DNA from: Heliocidaris erythrogramma | Taxonomy: Eukaryota; Echinodermata; Echinoidea; Camarodonta; Echinometridae | NCBI GenBank assembly: GCA_025617745.1 | Contig: CM046869.1 | Coordinates: forward strand, 12,977,168-13,041,167 | Direction: 5' to 3' | Length of the DNA stretch: 64,000 nt | In this document: positions 24,915 to 58,905 of the stretch, one piece after another | Position numbering within the stretch: the first letter of the stretch is position 1 | How the letters are laid out: each line of letters opens with the position of its first letter | Made by a program: the position numbers and the translations under genes | The notes under the pieces: model-generated | Told to the model about the DNA's origin: nothing | What the model saw: only the letters and a program-made list of their open reading frames with translations | The model's database searches: none

Positions 24915-26320
24915 GGGGGGGATATGGACAAAAAAAAGACCAAAAAAAGAACACAACAGCATATTGGTGGTGGTCAACGGACATTTATTTTCATTCACCA
25001 TTTCTGTTCTCACAGCTACATGTTAGTTGCATACTTTAAACATGTACAAATACCTAGCCGTCCTGTAATATTTACAAACACTATACACAGACAAGTATTC
25101 ACTACACAAAACCACACTTCTAGTCACGGGCGAACTTGTGTTCTTATTACACAAACATGTATCACTACTTGGACGAAAATATGAGTTGCTACCTTTTTCT
25201 TGACGTTTCCTTGTCTTCCTTTGTACAATTCTATTTCATTTTTTTTTTTCAGGAGATGGTATTTACTGAATGAAAATGGATGAGGAAGAATTTGAAGGAA
25301 GAAATGAAGAGGAAAAGTTGTATGTTAACAGACATAAATATATACCTCTGTGGTGTGTTGTATGTGCATTACATTCAGCCTTGGGCTATTACACTAAATA
25401 TATGTGAAAATTAATGCGAGAAAAGCAAAAGTTACACTGACAAATACATTCTAGACACGGTAGAGAAACTAAAGTAGGCATATCATACATTTAATTAAGA
25501 GAGCTGTCGCTACAATCACAAAGGAACAAAAAAAAACCCCACCACTATTCGATGGGTTGATTTCACACTTTTGAAGTGAATAAATATCTGGAGAAATAAA
25601 CATTGTATATTAATAGAGAATAAGTAGGAATGGAATGATTTTCATTGGGACATAGTCGGTTTTGGTATGATGATTCAAAGAGAAGCCTCATGCCTGACGA
25701 CAAATTAAGAAAAATAAACCTCCAGAACAAAGGAATCTGAATGACAGTAAAGGGAAGAAAAAAAGAGAATTTCATCTCTTTAAAGCTCCCATGTCTTTCA
25801 TCATGGATAGCAAATTCTGTGATTGGTAACAAAAGGCCAATACTTTTAATAGTAAGAAAAGGGATACTTACATGTAGACTGAAGTTAGAAGGTAATTCAT
25901 GAAAATGATCTTAATACATTAAATCAGAGCTGCATTAAGTGATGTTAGCTACAAGGACGATTGTTATTGCACATTAAAGTACATGGTATTATCTTTACCT
26001 TGTTTATGTCTCAACAAATTATCAATAACAAAATATAAATTGGAAATTGCTAGTCTACAAGTAAACATGAATGTTACCCTGAAAGAGAATAATCTCTTTT
26101 TCATAAATGCTCTGAGTACATGTCTCTAACTGGAACAGTATTTTAACAGAGCAATTGGATATAAATTACTTTAAAGATGAAAAAAAAAAATCTATACATG
26201 TATATATGAAATTAAACAAAACAAAAATCAATCAAGTACAAAAAAAAGGTGTGATGGTTTATTTTGCCTGACTGCTAACGATGCATGTGTATGCTTGTAA
26301 GTAAAGAACAAGGGAACCGA
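24756..26320. other. Intergenic stretch with a short acidic reading frame
   Basis: Contains a (TTTTG)n run near 24885-24912 and AT-rich DNA. A 43-codon frame at 25276-25407 (MDEEEFEGRNEEEKLYVNRH, then a Trp/Cys/Tyr-rich end) follows a TTTTTTTTTCAG acceptor-like tract. No family recognised; chance is likely. No other exon was seen. Confidence 0.3.
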
Positions 26321-26324
26321 CGGC

Positions 26325-26455
26325 TTTCAGTCCTCTGCAAGGGACTTGGTAATGGGGATTAATGCCTTACCAAAGGGCACCAGCGCATCCACTTGGTTTT
26401 GAACCCGGGTCCTTCCAGTTATGAGACCACTGCTCTACCACTGAGCCAGGCATTA
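26325..26455 (-). mobile_element. tRNA-like SINE head, minus strand
   Basis: The reverse complement reads 'gcctggctcagtggtagagc' and 'gacccgggttcaaaac', matching A- and B-box-like tRNA motifs. No clover-leaf 3' half was found, so this is a SINE relic rather than a tRNA gene. Confidence 0.6.
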
Positions 26456-26899
26456 AGCATTGAAATTTCCATTGATTTGAAGAACATCGTTACATTAATG
26501 GTCACATGGCAGGTGGAAAAACATGAAGAGCAAGAAATTACTATTACCACTATAACATCATATCTTGTAGATCTCAATATATGCTTGAAAGAGGGATGTT
26601 TTGTGTATGTTAAATTCTAAGTAGAGCAAATATAACACAAAGTCAACTTTTTCTATGGCTGAGAACATGTTTTTCATCAGAGCTTAGATTCATAAAATCT
26701 CCATCAAACAATGCTTCTAACAAGGGCAATCTCAACAGAGCCATTTTCCTATCTCTTGCCTTCCTATTATTGCATTGACTTGTAAACATTTCCCTTTTGC
26801 TAGGGATATTAACGATAATCTTTTCTTTTGTTAATAACGATGGCAATTTGACACTAGCATACATCATGTAAATACAAATATATCAACGTACATATGTGG

Positions 26900-27050
26900 A
26901 CCCTCTTTCAAGAACGTTCGTTACAAACAATGATGCCACAATTCAATGACAAATTCATTTGCCCATAGCAAATAAGATGCAGGGATTTCAGTAGCTTGTA
27001 TCAATTATTGAAGCTCTTTACTGATAACACGTTTCGTGAAACAGGGCCCA
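26900..27050. mobile_element. CCAAT-core-related MITE, decayed
   Basis: 'tgacaaattcatttgcccat', 'gatgcagggatttcagtagctt' and the right end 'gtttcgtgaaacagggccca' match the MITE family. The left end is hard to place. Confidence 0.55.
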
Positions 27051-27125
27051 CATACTGCTGCAAATCAATCTGCTTCAAAACTTTCAATATACAATGAGAT
27101 AATTTCTTGGTACTACAAAATTTCA

Positions 27126-27278
27126 ATATGGCACGAAAAAGGAGTTCGTCCAAGCTTTGCGATTGTTCTAAACTTACGGCGTCCGGGTTGCGTCCGGGTT
27201 CATCGAGTATAATATAGTTGATTTCGAGTAATTTGTTACATACCTGCGTCGTTACCATGCCTCTTTTTCGTGCCATAT
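27126..27278. mobile_element. Small MITE with 16-bp perfect inverted ends
   Basis: ATATGGCACGAAAAAG at the left and its exact reverse complement at the right enclose about 120 bases that are more GC-rich than the flanks. 'atatacaatgagat' occurs on both sides (near 27088 and 27275), a possible target or flank duplication. Confidence 0.75.
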
Positions 27279-28219
27279 ACAATGAGATGTTATATCATAC
27301 AACGGTCTGATTAATTAACATCACTAAAAGTATCTCTCTACAAGATTAGCACACATTCTGGTCATACATTTAGAGTAATCAGGGGAAGCGATCTTATATA
27401 CAAAGCTATATAATATAGTACATGGAAATATGGAATAAATAGATGTTATCATGTTTTAACCTACAAGTATGGCTTCGCAAAATACGAGGCTGGAAAACTG
27501 AGAATCTGAGACATTCTTAACATTTTGAATTCAAGCTTAATGTCTGATTACACTCAGAGTCATCAAAGTTCCCTACTCACACCATGGAAATGTTATCGTT
27601 TGTCAATATCTCAAAAAGTAGATCACACATATTACTGAAAAGCTGAATAGTACTATCATTAGGAAGATAGATAATATTAAATACAACCCCACAAGGGGGC
27701 TGCCACAAAAGCCATCTACTCTTCAAGCATCATGTACATTACATCTTCTATTCAAGCTTGATATACACTTTATATCACTTAACGGTCATACTACTTATAT
27801 GACACTCTAATTTATTTGCAAACAATTATTTACATGGACTTGCTTCTGGCAAATTGGAACTGCATTGCTTCTCACAGCATTTTGCAATACAAACACCTCC
27901 ATTTTAATGAGTACATTGAAATGCTGAATGTAGAGTTGTTTTCTTTGAGTAAATGCTTTGGCTTGTATATATATATATATATAATGAGGTACAAGTTGAG
28001 TACACATCTCTCCTCGCTTATCATCAACTACTGCTACATACAGTTTGGTTTAATTTATCTTCAGCATCAGTACATAATGCGAAACTTCAAGTTTCATTTC
28101 CTGTGTGTTACTTGCATAATAATGGCGACATTTACCTCACATAAACATGGTCTTCACCTCGATCACTATGATACATGGCAACACAAAAGAAGAGTATTCT
28201 GCCATGTTCTTCCTGCACC
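27279..28219. other. Intergenic or RABGAP1 3' UTR, nothing recognised
   Basis: AT-rich DNA with a (TA)n run near 27966-27983. It may include distal RABGAP1 3' UTR (minus strand), but no poly(A) site could be assigned. Confidence 0.35.
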
Positions 28220-28345
28220 TTGGTTGTGAGAGGCAGCTGCAGGCGAGTGTCTGGTGTCGGAGGACACGATGAATGAAGTAGAATTTGAACCCAGGACTTC
28301 TAGTTTGAAAGTCTAGAGCATGAACCACTACACCACAACACACCC
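28220..28345 (-). mobile_element. tRNA-derived SINE head, minus strand
   Basis: The reverse complement reads 'gtgttgtggtgtagtggttc' and 'cctgggttcaaattctac', A- and B-box-like. The downstream body differs from the 13872-14162 SINE. Confidence 0.6.
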
Positions 28346-30295
28346 CTCACTCATCACCTCATACCCTCATAACTAGATGCACATGCGAACATCAGAATCA
28401 GATTTTTTCACAAAATTACCTCACAACCGTTCTTCATGGACACTGTTGTACATGCCTGACATAGCAACAACTACTACAATCAAGAATGGCTGCACAAAGA
28501 TTTTCTGTGGTGCTGTGATCGGGTGCCCACATCTTTTGTAATAACACTTTGGATACTGCCGTTAGATTATCTGTAACAAAGACCTACAGAGACATGTGTC
28601 TCAAAAGGAAGCATTGAATCGAATGGGTTAAGAGGCTCTGAGGCCCACATGTATATTGGGCATGCCTGGATAAAAAAAAAATGACTCGGTCTTACTGTTC
28701 CTTTCATTGGACAGTACTCTCAGTGAACTGTACAGGCATAATCAAGAAAAATAATACATCTAATCTGCTTCTCAGAGTGAATCTACGAACAACAAATAGA
28801 TACATTTCACTACAATTCCAAGATGACATTCATGTAGGATATAAAGTAACCGAGGCAAGACAATTGGTGTACACTGCATATATTGCCATCTATTAACATA
28901 TGAATACAAATTGACTACCAACAAAACATTCTACTGTAAAGTTAGAATTCTAACATGCTTGTAGTTGAGGTGGAGCAAAGATACAATTACATGATATCTG
29001 TATATGATTTCCATTGGTTTCTACAAATTTTCAGCGATTTTTGAAGTTTTATGAAATTGTGCGCTTTAGTGATTCCACAATGACTTAGCATGGCTGAAGA
29101 CACAGATTAGTGTGCGATTAAACAGAAGATAATAGAATAGAATGAAATTCAAGACGATTGGAAACATAATACTCTTCTGTTTGTAATACCACAAGAAAAC
29201 CATACATAAGAACAGATATGAATGCAGGTCAATATTTTCCAGAATAAATATTTTGAACATATCCATTTCTTGAAGACAATTATTCAGATCCACCATAACT
29301 TGGAACTACTGACTGCTTAATGATAACCACTCACTAATACTGTAATAATATATGCATCTATCTCTTAACTATGTACAATGTTATCTACAAGTTGACATGT
29401 ACTGGTCTAGCAGATTTCGGGTATAGAACTGTGACATTCTTATGGACAGTTCTTCAGGGGAGCTTTAAATCATGTGTATATAACAATTTCAAACCTTCTG
29501 CCTCTTCTATTTAATACATGTATCCTCATAGTTTTGAAGCTTAATACACTGTGCGAGAGCAAAGAAAATTATTATGAAGCACAATTTCTTGATTTTGGAG
29601 ATACAAAGTGATAACTATTATATATCAAGAGAAAGTTAGTTGTACGCATACCCCAAGTTTATACATTTGTAAGTCTTGAACTTGAATATCTGATGTGTAG
29701 TTTTGACTAATTTAGGTTACCGTGAGCAATTACAGATATTTGCCAGACAAATTCTTGGCTTGCACAACGACACAGATACAGAATGTCAACAAAAAAAAGT
29801 TTCTTGAGAATGACCTAGTTCATTCAGATCCATAATCTATGCTATAGTATATCACATCTCTATTTTAGTGAAGGACTGGTCCCACCTAAACAATAACGAT
29901 ACACTATATGCATACAAAATGTACCTTATAAAGATAACGATAAAGGTGGTCCCATCTTACCGACTTGGCAACAATGAAATCGTTCTGAAAAATCAAACAC
30001 GACGGACACTGCCTGTATGGCTCATCGGAACTGACATCACCATCACATTACACTTGTGACATTATTGGCTCACAGATATACGTATTATCATTGAGGTGTG
30101 TCCAAAGAAAATCACACCAGAGTAATCACAAGACAATAAAATCATTAAAGCAGGCTCGTTATGATAAATATTGATGTGGTACGACTTACAACAGCGATTC
30201 CCGATTCAGTTTTCGTTACAGTGAAGTGAATCGGGAATGATTTCTCGTTATTGTTCACATGCTACCAGCCCATAAGGGATGAGAAGGTGGTGATT
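28346..30295 (-). other. Probable RABGAP1 3' UTR and flank
   Basis: Nearly 2 kb without a recognised repeat or exon directly downstream of the RABGAP1 stop codon. A short palindrome (cgattcccgattcagtt...gaatcgggaatg) lies at about 30194-30240. A long 3' UTR is plausible but unproven. Confidence 0.35.
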
Positions 30296-51596
<21,301 letters not shown>

Positions 51597-51934
51597 CTGT
51601 TAAAAACAATAATAATGAAAAGTAACAGCAATAATACCCCAAAATGGCCATTTTGTAATTGTATATTGAGTGGCTTTTCTTTCGTGGGATGCAAGGATAC
51701 ATATCAAACAAAAGAAAAGCCATTCAATATTATCATTACTGATTCCATGAAACCTAGTACCTAATTTCTTTCACCCTCCATGCATTCAACAGCATGTTAG
51801 CATTAATTAATAAGGGTTCATAGAAAAGCTGAGCAACAAAACTCATGTTCTTCATAAAAATGGGAAAAAATTTAATTTAATATTTCACGGAAGAAAGATA
51901 TACTTATCATGTATCTGGAACATACCAATATAAC

Positions 51935-52950
51935 AAGAGCCCCAGGGGGCACGACGCTCACCCGAGGTGGATCAATTCACATCTGGTGCATGTTCTCTCT
52001 AGCACCACCAGGAGATATGTTAGAAATTGAAACAACTAGGAGGATGTACATGAGATGATGTTAGAAATTAACATAATTCCCCCCCCCCCCACCCCATGGT
52101 CTACAATGTCATGTATTATTTGAATCTCCTACCCCTAAGGATGATTCCTACCAAGTTTGGTTGAACTCCAATCATGTGTTTTGGAGAAGAAGATCAGAAT
52201 GTACATTTTGCCTGGCAGCGCCCCCCTCCAGTATGTTACCCCCACAGGGCCCCTATAGGGCCACTCAGAGAAATTTCATGAACAACATTCATTCTTCATC
52301 TATAGAGGTATCTCCATACACAACACCAAGTCTGAGCTATGCCTGGTTCTGGAGAAGAAGATGTTTGAAATTTACATAGCTTTTACAATTGGGGGCCTTC
52401 CCCCAGGGCCCCCCTGGGGGCCACATGTACCATTTTAGCAACTTTGGGTCCCCTACCCCTAAGGATGATTCCTACCAAGTTTGGTGAATTCCGATCATGG
52501 GTTTGGAGAAGAAGATCAGAATGTACATTTTGCCTGGCAGCGCCCCCCCCCCTCCAGTATGTTACCCCCACAGGGCCCCTATAGGGCCACTCAGAGAAAT
52601 TTCATGAACAACATTCATTCTTCATCTATAGAGGTATCTCCATACACAATACCAAGTCTGAGCTATGCCTGGTTCTGGAGAAGAAGATGTTTGAAATTTA
52701 CATAGCTTTTACAATTGGGGCCCTCCCCCTGGGCCCCCCTGGGGGCCACATGTACCATTTTAGCAACTTTGGGTCCCCTACCCCTAAGGATGATTCCTAC
52801 CCAGTTTGGTTTAATTCCGATCATGGGTTTTGGAGAAGAAGATGAAAATGTAAAAAGTTAACGGACGACGCACGACGCACGACGGACGACGGACGACGGA
52901 CAAATTTCCATCGCAATAGCTCACTCGAGCCTTAGGCTCAGGTGAGCTAA
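51935..52950. mobile_element. About 1-kb GC-rich repeat with 324-bp internal tandem units
   Basis: Starts near 'aagagccccagggggc' and ends 'gctcaggtgagcta'. Units beginning 'atgattcctacc' start at 52141, 52465 and 52790 (periods 324 and 325, the last partial). A 'cgacgcacgacggacgacgg' run lies at about 52868-52898. Open frames in it repeat with the units and are not genes. This type of repeat is common in marine invertebrates (recalled, not searched). Confidence 0.85.
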
Positions 52951-53149
52951 AAAGTCAATTTGCTATTAAGTGGCAGTTGCTGTGACCTTTGTATGTATGA
53001 ATAAAACAGACAGAAGTGTAAAAATACTTTGCAACTAAACAAGTCAAAGATATGTATCTCTACCAGTATCTCTACTTTCAAATATGATATTTTGACATTG
53101 GTGAAATAGCCAGTAGAGGAATAATAAAAAACTGGATAAAAATATATTT

Positions 53150-53560
53150 GAAGTGGTAATCAATCAGACAAGTTGGCAACTCTGTGACGTATCTTGCGAG
53201 CTCCTCTCCCATTTGCCTGTACCCCCCAAATCATCAATTTCCATATTCTCTAAAGCAAATATTTAATCATACAATCATTGCTCATATGTTTTTACACAAA
53301 ACCTGTATGAAACAAATATATTTCTTCATCAAAAACTAAGAAAATGAAAATTCATGAAATTTTCTGTATTGAGCAAATGGGAGAGGAGCTCACAAGATAC
53401 GTCATGGAGTTGCCAATTTGTGTCTGATTGATTACAACTTCAAAAATTCATAACTTTCTTATTTCTTATAGGATTTTGCTCAAACTATCACCGATCTGTT
53501 TCTTTAATTTTTCTGCTTCTTTTAAAGCCAACTTATAATCAGGGTGGACTATCCCTTTAA
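53150..53560. mobile_element. Family C element, left end truncated
   Basis: Matches 32161-32582, including 'ttgcgagctcctctcccatttg' region and its inverted copy 'caaatgggagaggagctcac'. Ends 'ggactatccctttaa'. Confidence 0.8.
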
Positions 53561-54389
53561 CTGGGTTTCTTCCTCGTAGCATTTTATTTTACATTTTACA
53601 AGAAATATGAGAAGCAGCCAATAATTATCGAATTTCAAATTTGATTAGCAATTCCAGCCAACAAAAATATATTTTGTGCGTAATTGGAAATATACACCTA
53701 TAAGAATTGAGTTAACTAGAAAAAAAGTTTTTGAAGAGAAGAGAAATGATGCATTAAAATTGCATGGTAACCTAAGGCTACAAATGTTCTTAGAAAAGCT
53801 GAGCAACAAAACCCCTGTTCTTAGTAAAATTGAAAATAAAGTTAATTTAATACATCAAGGATGAAAGATATATTCATAATGTATTTGGAGCATACAAATA
53901 ATTAATTTGCAATTAAGTGGCAGTTGTTTCGACTTTCGTGTACGTACAAATAAAACAGATAGAAGTATAAAGGTACCTTGCAACTAACCAAGTCAAAGAT
54001 ATATATAGATCTGTACCATCGATTGTCAAATATGATATTTTGACATTACTGAAATAGCCTGTACAGGACTAAACAAGAAGTGGATAAAAATACATTGGTA
54101 AATAAATAATTACCCAGATGTAGGTTTCCACCTTACTGTTTTGATATAGAAGTAGGTTAAGTGAATTGCCACAGGTTGTAACCTACATTGGGAGAGGCTG
54201 CAGTACATGATACAGAGCTATAGAATATTCATTGGGTTTCTTCCCCGTAGCATTTTATTTTACATTTTACAAGAAATATGAGAAGCAGACAATAATTATA
54301 GAATTTCAAATTTGATTAGCAATTCTTGCCAGCAAAAAATACATTTTGTGAGTAATTAGATATATACATCCTGAGAAAAATCTGCCAAG

Positions 54390-55857
54390 AAAACTTGTGA
54401 TTTTTTTTTTGCCGCCAACAGCAAAGTGTGATGTTGGAATAGTAAATCATCCCTTGGAGGAGATTGCATCGACCGAAGTTCTTCCCAAACTAGATATAAT
54501 CATGATAAAAGGTTTTTACCATTTCACTGTGAATAAAATAAAATATATGACGTCCATGACTATTCCTATGATATATTATGCATTGAAATATTCATTGGCA
54601 CAACGTATGATAGAGAAAGAGATTCATGAAACAGAGAAAGTGTGGGTTGTGTCAGAAAAGGAATGAAAATAGAAAAGAGAGCAACAAGGATTTCTTTATC
54701 TAGCTTGTCATAAATTATTCATCAAAGATAAGGACATAATTCACCGGAATTTTAAAAGTAATATGATATGCTGCTTTTCTGATTAAATTGATAAAATTGG
54801 AATCATGTGCGTGTATAAGTATTTCATCACTTTCCACCCACACTAGACATGGGCGATTCCACTTTGGGGAAAATGCCAAAAGTATATCAAAAATTAATTC
54901 AAATGTATCAATATTTAGAGCAGCAAAGGAAAGTTTATGTATTTGCTGACCCAACAATGTGATATTGATTTGTGGATATGCCAAACTTATCCATACCATG
55001 AAAAGTATAGCAAAATGGGTGGCACTACCTTTTAACAGCACAAGAAATTACAACTTTGCCGAAATTTCTGAACTAAACAAGCCTCCATATTCAAATTGTT
55101 GGTGTACATGTAAATATTCAATAGACCACTTCTGTAATGTATACAAATTTATGCACATATATTCTCTGAGCACCTAGTGACAAGCTATTCCATGAACATG
55201 CTTTTTATAAATGAGCCTCAACGCTTGGAATCCAGTTTGCAATTATTTGTTGCTATGCCCGGCAAGCTTTCACTTTGTCAAGAACAACCTTTGTTTGAAA
55301 GGTATGCATAAAATTTGCATACATTACCGAAGCAGTCTATTGTGAAGCACAACGTATATTAATCCCACAAGATCTATTACACACGGAGTACAAAAGCCCA
55401 GTCATATATTACAACTGTTGAATATACCAATTTATGAATGAATAGCATACAAAGAAAATGGAAATTGTTACAAAAAATTGCACTTTTGATTTATAACCCT
55501 ACCCACTTTAGTATACTTTACATTTATCTTTTACAAATTCCTTGACAATTAAAACATTAGTAGCTTGCAAAAGGGTTCTACAAATGAAAAAAACTGACTC
55601 ATATGCTATTCCTATTAAGTGCTACATTGTCTACAAGCTGGAGGTACGCACTTAGAGAACAATATGTTGATAAAAATAGACTTAGTCAGCCTAAAAACGG
55701 TAAATAATTTATCATATAATCATAAACAAATTGGTATGAACATTGATGGTTAATATCTAGAATGCTTCCTGATGGCACTACCTTCAAATTTGTGAGATTG
55801 AGGCTAGGGGTTGTAAGTGGATTATAAAGGCACTTTATCATCCTTGTTCACCATCAA
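54390..55857. other. RABGAP1 upstream intron, nothing recognised
   Basis: The plus-strand frame at about 54397-54666 and minus-strand frame at 54715-55041 have no recognisable family and no paired splice signals. No RABGAP1 N-terminal exon was found. Confidence 0.4.
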
Positions 55858-56359
55858 TAGCTATGTTCACACGGCACCATCATAGTTTTAAACTTTTACT
55901 TGGTGAAACCTCAATGACACAAGAACAGTGATGCAGGTTCACACAGCACCAAGACAGTAGTCAGGTTCACACGAAAGGAGCTAAACCTGAAGTTTCGCTG
56001 GTAGTTTCAAAGCTTTAGTTATCTTGTAGTTATCTTGTAGTTTCATACCGTATGAACGGACTCATAGTTTCGAAACTTTAAGTTTACCTGTAGTGCCAGA
56101 ACCACAAGTAGCAGGTGGTCCTCCTCATAGTTACGGACCGTGTGGACAAAATAAACTTGAAGTTTAGCAATCTCATTGTAACGATGACCTCTCTGCTCAT
56201 GTTAAATGACTAATGCTTGACTTGTAGTCTCAGAAGTGCGAATGTCGTTGTTTCGGGCCTGTGTGAACCCTTGTCGTTGTTAGTGAACCATTGTTTCATT
56301 GACTTAAAGTTTCGCTAACTCAAAGTTTCAAAACTACGATTCCTGTATGAACGTAGCTA
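55858..56359. mobile_element. 502-bp inverted-repeat element
   Basis: TAGCTATGTTCACACGG ... GTATGAACGTAGCTA with subterminal 'catagttttaaactttt' mirrored by 'caaagtttcaaaactacg'. The interior is full of short 'gtagtttc'/'gaaacta' words and 'gttcacacg' repeats. Confidence 0.8.
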
Positions 56360-58112
56360 GTGACTACTTGTGGTTTTAAACTATGAGACAACTTTCCAGA
56401 TAACCCTGAAGTTTAAAACAGAAAGCTTAATATAAAGTTTACATTCTGTCGTGTGAACCGACTACTCTCTCTGATAGATCAGGCTCATTAGTTCAGGAGA
56501 CCCTTTAATGGACAAGACAGGAGAGCCGTTAAATCGCTGTTAGACAATGAGGAACCAAAGAGACAATATTCAACATCCAGATGGATGATGGTGACTCTTC
56601 ATGTATAGCCAACAACCCTACGGGGTCAGCACAAACTCGGCACTACGCTGTGACTATATTTCAAGAGTTGAAGTCCATGCTACGCGTCATACTGTTTTTT
56701 AGCCTTAAATTTCATGTTTTGTATAATTTCACTTCATGAAATTCTCAAAATTGCTTATTTGCTAATCATTTTACACATTTATATCACATAATTTTTAATT
56801 TAAATATTTCAAAATGTGTAATTACTGCGAAATTCAACAAAAGTATTTGCGATCAACTCAACTCCGGCAAGGCCGAGTTCGCCCTAGTGCCGAGTTAGTC
56901 CGGATCCAACCCCATATAATTATATACAGTGTATCCTCTGCTCTAAAAAGGTCCTTACTGGTTTGCTTTCCTTCTTCACCATAAAAATCAATGAACTACA
57001 TGTATTCAGTACATATTCTCCTAAAATTTAGTTAATACATATCTCCCATATCTTTCTTTCTCGAATTGTGTATTCATAACACAGTTGCTGGCTTACCCAT
57101 CTTCTATGGAGTGGTAGACAGAGATATACAAACAAGCTATTTTTTGTTTGAAGTAACACGATTATACATACGTATCAAAGATATAATTCTTACAAACTTT
57201 CCAATTCTTTGCAATAACTCTATTTTACTATTATGGCCAGATACACGTAGACATCAACGTCGGGGCAGACATATTTCCTGCACGGATATTTGTTCCTTAA
57301 CAACAAAATTAGTGATTGCTGCCATTTCTCAAGCTTTTTCCCTAATTCCATTGCAAACAATTCACCTTTAATTTGACAGAAAAGGTGTCGGCATCTCTCA
57401 CAGTTGTTATTATTCTTCTTAATTGCAAAACACTGTCAGCCTATAGACAAGGAATGTTTCGCTACTGCCTGGGCAATGATCGATGAGGTATCCATTTGAA
57501 GTAGATACCCATATTACAGATAATCAGAGGTACATGTAGAAGTAGATGGAAAGCCATGATCACCACTGTCTGGAACGGACAATTAAGGCACCTATCTAGG
57601 AAGCAAGCAAGCCCCGCTGGGTATGTACACCAATCACCTGTATTTATTACTAGCTATCAGATAGAGCAGCAGTGTCTTGAATGTCAGCTGTACATACATG
57701 TATATTATGAACAAGGCTACTCTCAAACACTTTACACACTCTACACTGTGCACTATGGCAAATTGAATAAATTATAATTTACTACATGTATGTAAGAATT
57801 ATGTAAGAATTATGCTGGATAATCATGATTCAAAATGGAGGTAATCGTATTAAAAACAGATTTAGGTTTCTGTCTTCAGATTCATCTTTTATTTCTGGAA
57901 AAAAAGTGATGTAATACTGACAATATTACCCAACTTTTGATATAATGAAATAATGGTAAGTCTTTGTATTTATAGAGTATTTAGCTTAATTATAATAAAC
58001 TTTCATTATCACGATTTTCTAGTGAAATGAAATATCAAAAGATCTCAATTAAACAGAACTCTTTGAACTATTCATTAAGTGATGATACAGAATTTAAAAA
58101 AACACCGTACCT
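56360..58112. other. RABGAP1 upstream intron, nothing recognised
   Basis: CpG-containing patches near 56620-56690 and 56865-56905 repeat a 'cggcact/agtgccg' motif. The 101-codon plus-strand frame at 57066 has no recognisable domain. Confidence 0.4.
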
Positions 58113-58250
58113 GGGGAGCGTTTCATCAAGCGTTTTGTCAGTGACTTTTACCGACAAATTTGCTCTCAGCCAATCAGATGCAAGGATTTCAGTAGCTTAT
58201 AACAGTTGTCGGTAAAAATCACTGACAAAACGCTTGATGAAACGCTCCCC
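58113..58250. mobile_element. CCAAT-core MITE, best-preserved copy
   Basis: GGGGAGCGTTTCATCAAGCG and its near-exact inverse end 'cgcttgatgaaacgctcccc'. The core is 'ctctcagccaatcagatgca'. Arms pair almost throughout, so the whole 138 bases can fold. Confidence 0.92.
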
Positions 58251-58905
58251 TGTAGTCTCATACCCCTTTTGTAACCACAAATGGTGACTACAAATTACAA
58301 GAAAGCAGCTTAAATACTCCTATCTACTGTTGTTGATTGATTATGTTTATGTTGACTATCTATTTCATCTAATTCCATCTGCTGGTTACTAGTTTAATAA
58401 AATCTATTGGGAAGTTCAGCAAAACTTAATATTCTGAAGAATCTGTATTAAATGTTGAAAGGAGGCCAACTGGTTCCTACAATAATATAAGAGGATATAT
58501 GAACTCACAACAAACAAAGCCTGTTTGTGTTGAATGAACTGATCCATGCAACAAGTAAATCAAACTTTATAAGGGATCAATTATTTATTATTATACATGA
58601 TGATTTTACTTTTTCCTCCAGCAATTATACACACCTTTCACTGCAGCTCCCAAGAATTCTAATCTTATATTAAACCTAAAATCTGAATATAAACCCTCAT
58701 TTCTAATATAACGGTATTAGCAGTTACAAGGAAGAAGATATATATTTGGTATCTATCATCATAACATAACCCATAATATTTTGTGTCTCAAACTAACTTC
58801 CCTTTCAAATAGAAGAATTGGAATGATGATCAACTTCAATTAATGTGATGGACCTGTCTCTCGCTACCTAGAAATGCTGCAGGAACATCCCAATTATATC
58901 CGCTT

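Larger units (their letters stand above)
51770..54380. repeat. Tandem 0.67-kb duplication, first unit interrupted
   Basis: Units share 'tagaaaagctgagcaacaaaac' (51821 and 53791), 'attaagtggcagttg' (52963 and 53914) and 'atatgatattttgacatt'. 'gggtttcttcc.cgtagcattttatttt' occurs at 53563 and again at 54234 (period 671). The first unit is split by the 51935-52950 element and a family C fragment; the others give the empty site. Confidence 0.85.

Noticed and set aside
24854..25184. Two overlapping plus-strand frames of up to 108 codons
   Set aside because: Start in a (TTTTG)n/poly-G run giving FFVLFCFVLFF-type peptide; no recognisable domain.
27001..27282. 93-codon minus-strand frame
   Set aside because: It spans a MITE and the edge of another repeat; the open frame is explained by the MITE's GC-rich interior.
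52161..52705. Repeated plus-strand frame (HVFWRRRSECTF type)
   Set aside because: The same frame recurs because the DNA is a tandem repeat unit; no family or start context.
57066..57371. 101-codon plus-strand frame
   Set aside because: No recognisable domain, AT-rich flanks, no splice context; consistent with chance.
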